Assembly (NCBI GenBank): GCA_964643725.1
Contig: CAZXTL010000014.1
Location: 1-47,434, forward strand
DNA from: DYQY01 sp964643725
Lineage (GTDB): Bacteria > Margulisbacteria > Riflemargulisbacteria > GWF2-35-9 > DYQY01
Length of the DNA: 47,434 nt
Direction: 5' to 3'
Each line of letters opens with the position of its first letter. The first letter of the stretch is position 1. The notes beneath the pieces were generated by a model. It was given only the letters and a program-made list of their open reading frames with translations, was not told the origin of the DNA and searched no databases. The translations under genes were made by a program, and so were the position numbers. This document shows positions 32,399 through 42,443 of this stretch, piece after piece.

Positions 32399-35300
32399 AT
32401 GAGGAACATATTAGTAAGAGGAGCGGTTTTTTTAGTTTTTATATCGATGGCTTTTGCCTCAGCTATTTCAGATGTCAGGATAACTGATATTAAAGCAAAA
32501 AGCTTTGTGGTAAGTTGGGTCAGCGATCAGCTAGAGGAAGGATCGGTAGTTCTTGCTTCCGGTGTTGAAGTAAAAGACAAGAGAGTAATATCTTCTATTT
32601 CTTTAACAGATAAACGCTTCAAATTACATTATGTAGAGGTTAAAAATTTAAACACCAATAATAATTATTCCTTTCAAATTAAATCTGGTACTGATATCTC
32701 TGGTAATTATACTGTTAAGACAGCCTCATATGGTGGTCTTGGTGGTGGTTTAGATATAACAGGTAAAGTTGTAAATACAACTTTTGAGGATTGGGGTACA
32801 TATTTTACTCCAGAAAATATCCAGAATGTTTATTATGAGATGTATATTGAGAAACCAAACGGAACAAGGTCTGCTGTAAGAGCAGGAATTGGTGGGTATT
32901 TAGCTGACTCTACTCCTATTTTTGGATGGTCTGCAAGTTCTGCACCATTTCTTGATATAACAAATACTAGCCTTTTCTCTTATGATAATAATGATGTTTT
33001 GGTAGTTACTTTTATTAATTATTCAAGAGGATATCTCGGTGGAATTAATCAAATAGGTAGTAAAAGAATGGCTGAGCTTAGAATACCAGTTAATGTTACT
33101 AATGCTGATGTTACAATGTTTGAAAACCCTATTCCAGTAATTGATAATTTTGATTCGGCAAGCTTATTGGGTTGGTCAACTACTCAGAATGTTTCTTTAT
33201 CTTTGACTACTAATGCTCAGTATGCAAATGCTTTAGAAGTAAATGCCTTTAATGCTGGAGCTGATGGGTATAATGGTTACTTTATGTATGATTTCTCTAC
33301 ACTTTTTTATGATCCTGCAATGTATGGTGGTAATAATATTAAGACAAATAAGGCATATGATTGGGGAAGATATAAATATATTAAATTTTCCGTAAAAAAT
33401 GTCGGAACTGGTGCTGTAGACATTAAGCTTGATATTAAAGATAATGATAATAAAGATTTTGCTTTTAATACTGCCCAAGACGATGAGTGGGTTTATAACC
33501 TTAAATTTCTTAAGAATGATGGACAGTGGAAAGATATTTACATTCCACTTAGTCAGGTTCTTTTAAGTAGAAATAATATTGGTGGTGATGGGGTATTTAA
33601 TCCTTTACAAAAATTTGACGTTTTTACCGGATATAATAATGTTTATCCCGCAGTTCCTATGATGGGTTTTGCAGTGTCTGCTGGTAAAGCTGGCCGGTCA
33701 GCGAAACTTGTTATTGAAAATATTGAACTAGTTGCAACAAGGGATAATCCATATACGCCAGCTATTGAGATTGATACTGACAGTGATGGTATTCCTAATG
33801 ATGTAGAAATTGCAAATGGTCTAAATCCAAACCTTGCCTCAGATGCGAAGGCTGATCCTGATGGTGATGGAATTGATAATTTTAATGAAATACTTAATGG
33901 AACAAATCCATTTGTTGCTGATGGATTAAGTTCATTCCCTGAAATAGATAATTTCGAAAAAGGAATTACTAATTGGATAGCTGATGGAAGCGTAACTACA
34001 TCAGTAGCTCTGACTACTGATACTAAAGTTTCGTGGAACTACCAAAAATCAATTTTAATTAGTGGTAAAGCTACTGGTTACTATGTTGGTGGAGTTCAGA
34101 AAGACATTTTGGCTGATGTAGGAGATTGGGATACAAGTTACAAGACATTAAATATGCTTATTCAAGCTAATGGTCAAGTTGGAGATAGAGTTAAGGTAAA
34201 ACTAATTGAATCTGACGGAGACATATGGCAATTTGAACAATACGTTGGAGACCTTAAAGCATGGACATATCTTGGAATGTTATTAAATAGATTCCAACTT
34301 ATTTCAGGTGGAGCAGGTAATGGAACACAGGAATTCAATAAAACACAGCACATAAGATTAGAGTTACTTTCTGCAACAGCTACTGGGAATGTTAGTGTAT
34401 ATGTTGATAACATAAACGTATCTACTTCCAATATTTCTGGTGATACAGATGGTGATGGAATTCCTANNNNNNNNNNNNNNNNNNNNNNNNNNNNNNNNNN
34501 NNNNNNNNNNNNNNNNNNNNNNNNNNNNNNNNNNNNNNNNNNNNNNNNNNNNNNNNNNNNNNNNNNGATGGATGGAATGATCTTGCTGAGTATGCTGCTA
34601 GAACAAATCCTACACAATGGACACCACATTATCCATTAATTGATAATTTTGAAAGAGTTGGATATACATGGTTAGCTGATGGTATTTCTGCAACAAGATC
34701 TACACAAGTTGGATTTCCAACAACATCACTTCAAGTTACTGGGATAGCAACTAATTATTTTGGCGGATTCGTAGGTGCTTACATTTACAATCCTCTTAAC
34801 ACAATGCCTGCGGTTTATAAGTCATTAACAATGCTTATAAACAATAAGAACGGTAAAGTAGGAGATAAGCTAGAACTACAATTCCAAGATAAAGATGGGG
34901 ATGCATATGCATTTACCCAGGTACTTATAACAGCTGACTGGAAATACTACACAATAGTATTAGACAGATTAGTAAAGAAGAATGCTATTGCTAGTGGAAA
35001 TAGTGTACTTAATCTTTCTGATTTAACATTAGTTGGATATTCATTCATCTCTGCTACAAAGAATGGTGTTATTAACGTGAAACTTGATGAGATATCTCTA
35101 TCAACTGTACCAACATCTGATGATACTGACGGTGATGGACTACCAAACTGGTGGGAAATTCAGTATGGATTGTCTGCTAATGTAGCTAACGTTAACCCAA
35201 GTGGTGATTTAAAGGATTCTGATGGAGATAATATTACTGATCTTGACGAATATTTAAGAGGAACAGATCCTACAAAGAAGAATTTGTTTCCAGAGATAGA

Positions 35301-38300
35301 TAATTTTGAAGATGGAATTGTTTATTGGCTAGTTGATACTGGATCAGCAATGACTAAGGTAGTAGCTAATACAACTGATGTTAACGTTTCTTGGAATTAT
35401 CAGAATTCATTATTAATAAATGGAACAGCTACTGGTAATTACTATGTTGGTGGAGTTCAAAAGAATATCTTAACTGATGTATTTGACTGGACTACTGACT
35501 ATAAGTCATTAAAGATGCTAATTAATGCTCAAGGGCAAATTGGTGATAGACTTGTTGCAAAGCTTGTTGAATCAGATGGTGATGTGTGGGCGTTTGAACA
35601 AAGAGTTGGCGATTTAAATAAATGGACATATCTAACGTTGATGTTAGATAGATTCAGTCTTGTTGCTGGTGGGACAGGGAATGGGATTAAAGAATTTAAT
35701 AAAACTAATTTCATTAGACTAGAGCTTGTGTCAGCTAAAGCAACAGGAAATGTTAAGATCTATGTTGATAGTATCAATGTTGCAAAAACACCAACATCAG
35801 ATGATACAGATGGAGATGGAATACCTAATTGGTTTGAGACACTATATGGTATTAATCCTTTAGTTCCAAACTTAGGTGATACAGATGTTGATGGATGGAA
35901 TGATCTTGCAGAGTATTCTGCTAGAACTAATCCTAATCAATGGACACCTCATTTCCCGCTTATAGATAACTTTGAAAGAGTTGGATATACATGGTTAGCT
36001 GAAGGGATTTCTGCAACTACATCTATTCAAGTTGGATTCCCAACAACATCATTATTGGTGACTGGAATAGCAACTAATTATTTCGGAGGATTCGTAGGTG
36101 CTTACATTTACAATCCTCTTAACACAATGCCTGCGGTTTATAAGTCATTAACAATGCTTATAAATAATATGAATGGCAAAGTAGGAGATAAAGTTGAAAT
36201 TCAATTACAGGACAATGATGGAGATGCATTCAGCTTCACTCAAGTTCTTATTACTTCTGATTGGAAATACTACACAATAGTATTAGATAAATTATCTAAG
36301 AAGAATTCTGTTGCTAGCGGTAATGGATTGCTTAATTTAGATAATCTATCTTTAGTAGGATATTCATTTATCTCTGCAACAAAGAACGGTGTAATTAATA
36401 TGAAGCTTGATGAGATATCTCTATCAATAGTGCCAACATCAGATGATACAGATGGTGATGGACTGCCAAACTGGTGGGAAATTCAGTATGGAATGGATCC
36501 TAATGTAGCGAATATAAATCCTGACCAATCACTTAAAGATACAGATGGTGATTATATTACAGATCTTGATGAATACTTAAGAGGATTAGATCCTACAAAG
36601 AAGAATTTATTCCCAGTTATTGATAATTTTGAAGATGGATTAGCTTTATGGATATTAGATGCTGCATCTATTATGACTAAGGCAGTAGCTAATACAACGG
36701 ATGTTAGTGTTTCTTGGAATTATCAGAACTCAGTATTACTTAACGGAACAGCTACAGGTAATTATTACGTAAGTGGAATTCAGAAAGATATATTAGTTGA
36801 TGTATCTGAATGGACAGCTGACTACAAGTCACTGAGTATGTTAATTAATGCTCAAGGTAGTGTAGGTGATAAACTTGTTGCAAAGCTTGTTGAATCAGAT
36901 GGTGATGTGTGGGCGTTTGAACAAAGAGTTGGCGATTTAAATAAATGGACATATCTAACGTTGATGTTAGATAGATTCAGTCTTGTTGCTGGTGGGACAG
37001 GGAATGGGATTAAAGAATTTAATAAAACTAATTTCATTAGACTAGAGCTTGTGTCAGCTAAAGCAACAGGAAATGTTAAGATCTATGTTGATAGTATCAA
37101 TGTTGCAAAAACACCAACATCAGATGATACAGATGGAGATGGAATACCTAATTGGTTTGAGACACTATATGGTATTAATCCATTAGTTCCAAACTTAGGT
37201 GATACAGATGTTGATGGATGGACGGATCTTGCAGAGTATTCTGCTAGAACTAATCCTAATCAATGGACACCACATTTCCCATTAATTGATAACTTTGAAA
37301 GAGTTGGATATACATGGATACCTACAGGTGTTTCTGCTACAAGCAGTACACAAGTAGGGTTCCCAACAACATCATTATCGGTGACTGGAATAGCAACTAA
37401 TTATTTCGGAGGATTCTTAGGTGCCTATATTTACAATCCTCTAAATACAATGCCTGAAGTTTATAAGTCACTTGTGATGTATATAAACAATAAGAATGGC
37501 AACGTAGGAGATAAAATAGAAATTCAATTACAGGATAATGATGGAGATTCATATAGTTTCACGCAAGTTCTTATTACAACAGATTGGAAATGGTACACGT
37601 TAGCACTTAATAAGTTTGTTAAAAAGAATTCTATTGCTAGTGGTAATGGAGTACTCAATTTAGATAATCTATCCTTAGTTGGATATTCATTCCTTTCTGC
37701 AACAAAGAATGGTGTTATCAATATGAAGATTGATGAAATAGTATTATCAATAGTACCAACATCTGATGACACAGATGGAGACGGATTACCTAACCTTTGG
37801 GAAGAGCTTTATGACTTAGATCCAAATGTTGCAAATATTAATCCAAGTGGTGATATTGCAGATACCGATGCAGATGGTTCTAATGATCTACAAGAGTATT
37901 TGGCTGGAACTAATCCAAATCAGGGTTATTTGAGACATGTGCTTACTGGCTGGAATTTCTTCTCAGTTGTAAATGGTGGTGGCCAAAAGATCAGTGCAAT
38001 AGTAGCTTATCTTGAATCTAAACTAGGAGCAGGTTCTATTGCAGATGCTGCTATGTGGAATAGGAACGATGGCAAGTTTATTTATATGAGTGATTTTGAC
38101 TTTACTGTTAATTATGGTGATAGTTATTATATTGATAGTAGTGTTGAAAAGACAATAACTCCATCGGTTACTGCAACTATGCCTCAGTCATACTCATTTA
38201 TTACTGGTTGGAACTTATTAGGTAAACCAGCAGGTAAAGCTTATAAGGCAAGTGAGTTATTAGCTGAAATCAATGATCGTAATGCAGATGGAATTGTAGA

Positions 38301-38487
38301 TGTTTCTGACCTTCCATTAAGAGCAACCGAAATCAAGGTTTATGATAACTTTTATTATAATGGTTGGTTGCAGTATAAGGTAGACAATACAGGTACTGAT
38401 TTTACGGTAGGTGCTACGTTCAAGTCTTATGGGTTTATGATCAAGTTAACAGAGGCAGTAAATTGGACACCAAAGAAGGATCTCTAG
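32399..38487 (+). CDS. Giant secreted repeat protein with FN3 domain and TSP3-like calcium repeats (interrupted by an assembly gap)
   Basis: Signal peptide (about residues 1-21), then a fibronectin-III-like domain (about 22-110) and a second beta domain. Next come alternating modules A (FPEIDNFE...) and B (FPLIDNFERVGY...), each a carbohydrate-binding-like beta sandwich closed by a DTDGDGIPNW thrombospondin-3/calcium loop. Modules: A at 33935, 35287, 36610; B at 34630, 35953, 37276; the period is exactly 1323 bp. A distinct C-terminal domain follows (37924-38487). The reading frame changes across 100 Ns at 34467-34566, because the N run is a placeholder. With 62 nt there, the gene is one frame of 2016 codons. 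Likely cell-surface or extracellular. Confidence 0.85.
34467..34566. other. Assembly gap (100 N) inside the repeat gene
   Basis: A run of exactly 100 Ns interrupts module A1 within its calcium loop. The flanks are in different frames, so the run does not give true length. Comparison with the copies at 35829 and 37152 predicts 62 missing bases. Confidence 0.95.
35287..37923 (+). repeat. 1323-bp in-gene tandem repeats
   Basis: A2-B2 (35287-36609) and A3-B3 (36610-37923) repeat with a 1323-bp (441-codon) period, B1-A2 (from 34630) in phase. Most of the copies differ at many positions, but 35550-35858 and 36873-37181 are identical over 309 bp. Confidence 0.9.
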
Positions 38488-38513
38488 TAAGACAATTATT
38501 CTTGTTATGATTG

Positions 38514-38545
38514 AAAAGGGAGCTCTATTGAGCTCCCTTTTTTTT
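38514..38545 (+). terminator. Rho-independent terminator
   Basis: AAAAGGGAGCT-CTATTG-AGCTCCCTTTT followed by T's, 26 bp after the giant repeat gene. Strong stem of GGGAGCT. Confidence 0.9.
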
Positions 38546-38672
38546 AGTTGATTTTTCCTTTCAATATACTATACTTATAAGTAATATATATTCATAAAAA
38601 TACATGTAAAATCATGGGAATTATGTTTTTTTCCTTCGATAGATTATTGTAGGAAAATAATAGGAGAGTGTA

Positions 38673-41600
38673 ATGAAGAAGTTAAGATTATTTTTATTAA
38701 GTTTTTTCTTTTTAACCTTTATGGGATTAAGCTTTGCTGAAACTCCAAAAGAAGTTAGGATTGTTGATGTAACAGATGCTAGTTTTACTGTGGTTTGGTA
38801 TACAGACCAAGCAGAGCAAGGCTACATTGAGTGGGGTAGCTTAATTCCAAATACAACAGCATATGACCTTAGAGGTTCAAGTGTTTCTGATAATATTCAT
38901 ATAGTAGTAGTTAATGGTCTAATCTTATCAACAGATTATGTTTTTCAAATTAAAAGTGGTGGAATTACTTATTTAAATGACACTAAAAATTTTACAGTTA
39001 AAACTGCGAACGATTCAATGTTTGATGCACCCAGTAAAATATCTTTTGATAAAGTATATAAGGTAGATTCAATTAATACCCTAGTAAGTAATGATGTTTT
39101 AATTTTTGCTAGAGCGATAAATGACCAATCCGAATATAGTATTCCACAAGTTATACTTTATAAAAATGCTTATAATAAAGATATCGATGGTCCTAAGGGA
39201 TATAGAAATAGATTTATTATGAATTCTTTTAGGGATAAAGATGGTAAACCATTACCTAGTCCAATTGTTAGTGTAGAGCTTGTTGCTTGGACAGCATCTG
39301 AAGGTTTTGGGTTTAATGATGTACTAACTATAAATTACGTACCTGCCGCAATAGATATCTATCTTAATACAGCAAATTTAGTTTTTTATGCTGGAGGAAC
39401 AACTACTAATCCTGTTATTCCTACTGTTGACCCTGTAACACCTACACCAAATCCTACAAGTAATGTAACTTCAGTAAATGGATTATTATTGGAGAATTTT
39501 GAAACAGATATCTCTGCTTTCACAACTAATGAATTTGGTGGATATAATTATCCTTATAGAAATGATGACTCTTTATGGGGCTATGCAATACTAAATGAAG
39601 GCGCTAACGGGACTACTAAATCATATAGACAGAATTATATTCTTCAAGGAACAAGTTATGTTTATTCAGGATATGGCTTAGATTTAAAACCTAGCAAAGC
39701 AGAAATGGATTTATCAACCTTTGGAGCTATTAGATTCTTTGCTAAGGGATCAGGTCAATTAGCTGTTGAATTAGAAACTACAAAAGATGTTATAAGTAAT
39801 GAAAATCATTATTTTAATGCAGTTACACTAAGTGATAATTGGAAAGAATATGTTATTTCTTTCTCATATTTTTCTCAGGATGACTGGGGAATACAAGTTG
39901 ATCTTATTACTGCCTTAAAGAGAATGATTGCAATTAAGTTTAAGGCCTATCCTCAAGTAGCTGGAACAAATGGTTGGTTCCAGATAGATGAACTATATTT
40001 AGTTACTGGTGATGCAGGTAGTATCCCAGCTGAAATTAACGATGGATTTACCTTAGATAATTTTGATAAAAAATGGAATGATGCTAATTTCTTTGGTGGA
40101 TACAATTATGTGTATGATGACGCAGCTTCACCAAACTTTGGGAATTCAATAGTAACACTTAATGAGTCATTGGATGGAGCTAATGGTTCCAAAAAGTCAG
40201 TCTTAATTACTTATAATATAAAAGATGGTTTTGTCTACCCATTTATTGGATTTGGTTTAGATATTACACAGAATGCTCCTAATGCAGTTACTAAGAATAC
40301 AATTGATCTTTCAATCTATAAAGGTATTGAGTTTTATGTAAAAGGTGATAACAGATTAGCAATACAAATTGGTAGTCCATTATATACAACTTGGAATGAT
40401 TACGCAGTTGATTTAGGTGATTTAAACAGTGGATGGACACTATATAGAATACCATTTAGCGATTTCAGACAACCAAAATGGGGCGAACAAATAACATTTA
40501 ATAATGTTATGCAAATAGCTGACTCAATAAAGTTTAAGGCTTCCGAAATGTTAGGTGAAGGGTCTTTTATGGTAGATCAAATAAGATTTGTAACTGAAGA
40601 TATTCCAAGTATCTTAGTTGCTAAAGTTAGCACATTAAACATTGCTACAACTGAAGGAAGTTTGGATAGAACATTAAGCTGGACATTACCAGCTGGAGCA
40701 ACTGGTGTAATAGTTATCAGAACAACTAGTAATTATGCAATGAATGTAAATGAAGGAACTAAGGTTTATCAAGGAGCTCTATCTACAATTATAGATAATA
40801 GTTCTTCATTAGATTACATGATTAACTATATCTATACAGTTTATTCTTACAACAGTGCTAAGAGATACTCTGAACCAGTTACAGCTTCTTCTGTTCTTTT
40901 TGTAAAAGATACGCTTATTACTGATTTTGATAAAAGAGGATTAGATGTTAATGCATGGTCAGGAGCTATCTATAGTTATAATGATAACGGTACTCCTAAC
41001 TTTGGTAATTCTGAAGTTACAATGAACATCACTAATAACGCTGGTTCAAAAGCATTATTTGTATCTTATGATGTTAATAATGCAGCATCTAATCCATTTG
41101 TAGGAATTGGTTTTGGACTAGATGTTATTACAAATAATACACAAGATATTTCAAGATTCAGTGGAGTTCAGTTTAAGGCAAAGGTTTCGGCTGATATCAG
41201 ACTGGAAATAGATTCTCCTATTTATTTAGATTATAATCGACATTCGTATCAATTTACTGTAACTAATGTTGGAACTTGGAATATATATAAGGTATATTTC
41301 TCTGATATGGTTCAGGATAATAGCTGGGGAACAAAAGTTGCATTAATAGATGTATTAAAGAAAGCATTAGCTGTACAGTTAAAGATAGGTAAAACAAACG
41401 ACAATGGTCAGATCATTATTGATGATGTTTCGTTCTTATATGGAACACCTCAAGATGTTCAGCACTTAAGTGCTAATATAGTTGGTCATTCATCTAAGCT
41501 TAACTGGAATAGTTCAATAGGAGCAAATGGGTACTACGTGGTTAGAAATGTAACAACTTATCCATATTCTGGTACTTTCCCAATTAGTAAAACAGAAGGA

Positions 41601-42434
41601 AAACAATTTTTAGTTACAGGTAATACATTTACTGAACCAATGATTACAAATGATGTTTATTATTACTCTGTATTTGCTTACAACGATAATAACCTTGGTA
41701 TGTATTCTGGAGTGACGACCGCTGATAAAGCTCTTATGATTTTAGATGGTGGCTTATTTTCATATACTCCTGAAATTACAGTCAACGAAACCATTCATTA
41801 TGTACAGGGTAGTTCACCAACTTTAAGTGTCAGAAATGGTGATTATGTCAGTAGAAATCTTACTTTAATTGTGACTGTCGACACTGAGGCTTCTATAACT
41901 CACAGTTTCACCTTAGTTGTTAAATCAAAAGGAGTTACTTTAAATGACTCTGTTACTGTAACTGCTTCTGTTTCTTCTAATGTTGTTGTTATTTCTTTGA
42001 ATCTAATTGATGCTGGGATTAATGATTTACAGATTTTTGCTATAGCTAATTGGCTTGTTGATGGACAATCAAACATTGTAAATAAAGTATTAATGGTAGC
42101 AGATGCAACGTCAGTCGTTACCTTAAAACCTGGATCAAGAGTATTATGTTACCCAATGCCATATGATCCAAATAGTATTGATCCTATGGATATTGCTTAT
42201 GAGCTAACAGCTGAATCAGATGTTTCAATTTATGTTTACAACCTATTAGGTCAAGTTGTATGGAAGAACTTATATTACAAAGGATTTGAAGGTGGAAACG
42301 CTGGTTATAACCAAGTTAGCTTTAATGGTGTAGATGCCTTCGGTGACAAGTTAGCAATTGGTATGTATTTTATTCAAATAGTACACGGCAAGTCTGTGTT
42401 AGGTACCAGCAAGTTCCTGGTAACTAGAAAATAA
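38673..42434 (+). CDS. Large secreted FN3/carbohydrate-binding-like protein with T9SS-type C-terminal domain
   Basis: 1253 residues. Signal peptide (about 1-22, ending SFA), FN3-like domain similar to that of the 32399 protein (about 23-110), a beta domain, and a Pro/Thr linker (about 248-268). Then three related CBM-like modules, each starting with an NFD/NFE or DFD motif (about 272, 460 and 750). FN3-like segments fall between or after them. The C-terminus (about 1165-1253) reads IYVYNLLGQVVWKN ... GMYFIQIVHG, the FlgD-like/type IX-secretion sorting pattern. No catalytic motif was recognised. AGGAGAG precedes the ATG. The barrel gene follows after 9 bp. Confidence 0.83.
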   Translation: MKKLRLFLLSFFFLTFMGLSFAETPKEVRIVDVTDASFTVVWYTDQAEQGYIEWGSLIPNTTAYDLRGSSVSDNIHIVVVNGLILSTDYVFQIKSGGITYLNDTKNFTVKTANDSMFDAPSKISFDKVYKVDSINTLVSNDVLIFARAINDQSEYSIPQVILYKNAYNKDIDGPKGYRNRFIMNSFRDKDGKPLPSPIVSVELVAWTASEGFGFNDVLTINYVPAAIDIYLNTANLVFYAGGTTTNPVIPTVDPVTPTPNPTSNVTSVNGLLLENFETDISAFTTNEFGGYNYPYRNDDSLWGYAILNEGANGTTKSYRQNYILQGTSYVYSGYGLDLKPSKAEMDLSTFGAIRFFAKGSGQLAVELETTKDVISNENHYFNAVTLSDNWKEYVISFSYFSQDDWGIQVDLITALKRMIAIKFKAYPQVAGTNGWFQIDELYLVTGDAGSIPAEINDGFTLDNFDKKWNDANFFGGYNYVYDDAASPNFGNSIVTLNESLDGANGSKKSVLITYNIKDGFVYPFIGFGLDITQNAPNAVTKNTIDLSIYKGIEFYVKGDNRLAIQIGSPLYTTWNDYAVDLGDLNSGWTLYRIPFSDFRQPKWGEQITFNNVMQIADSIKFKASEMLGEGSFMVDQIRFVTEDIPSILVAKVSTLNIATTEGSLDRTLSWTLPAGATGVIVIRTTSNYAMNVNEGTKVYQGALSTIIDNSSSLDYMINYIYTVYSYNSAKRYSEPVTASSVLFVKDTLITDFDKRGLDVNAWSGAIYSYNDNGTPNFGNSEVTMNITNNAGSKALFVSYDVNNAASNPFVGIGFGLDVITNNTQDISRFSGVQFKAKVSADIRLEIDSPIYLDYNRHSYQFTVTNVGTWNIYKVYFSDMVQDNSWGTKVALIDVLKKALAVQLKIGKTNDNGQIIIDDVSFLYGTPQDVQHLSANIVGHSSKLNWNSSIGANGYYVVRNVTTYPYSGTFPISKTEGKQFLVTGNTFTEPMITNDVYYYSVFAYNDNNLGMYSGVTTADKALMILDGGLFSYTPEITVNETIHYVQGSSPTLSVRNGDYVSRNLTLIVTVDTEASITHSFTLVVKSKGVTLNDSVTVTASVSSNVVVISLNLIDAGINDLQIFAIANWLVDGQSNIVNKVLMVADATSVVTLKPGSRVLCYPMPYDPNSIDPMDIAYELTAESDVSIYVYNLLGQVVWKNLYYKGFEGGNAGYNQVSFNGVDAFGDKLAIGMYFIQIVHGKSVLGTSKFLVTRK

Positions 42435-42443
42435 GGAGGAGAC

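Noticed and set aside
34467..34804. A true frameshift or split of the giant gene at the N run
   Set aside because: The 100 Ns are a placeholder; replacing them with the 62 nt predicted from the other repeat copies restores one frame.
35529..37037. Two near-identical antisense open frames (35529-35714 and 36852-37037)
   Set aside because: They are shadows of the identical block in the repeat gene; there is no ribosome binding site and their similarity is explained by the sense repeat.
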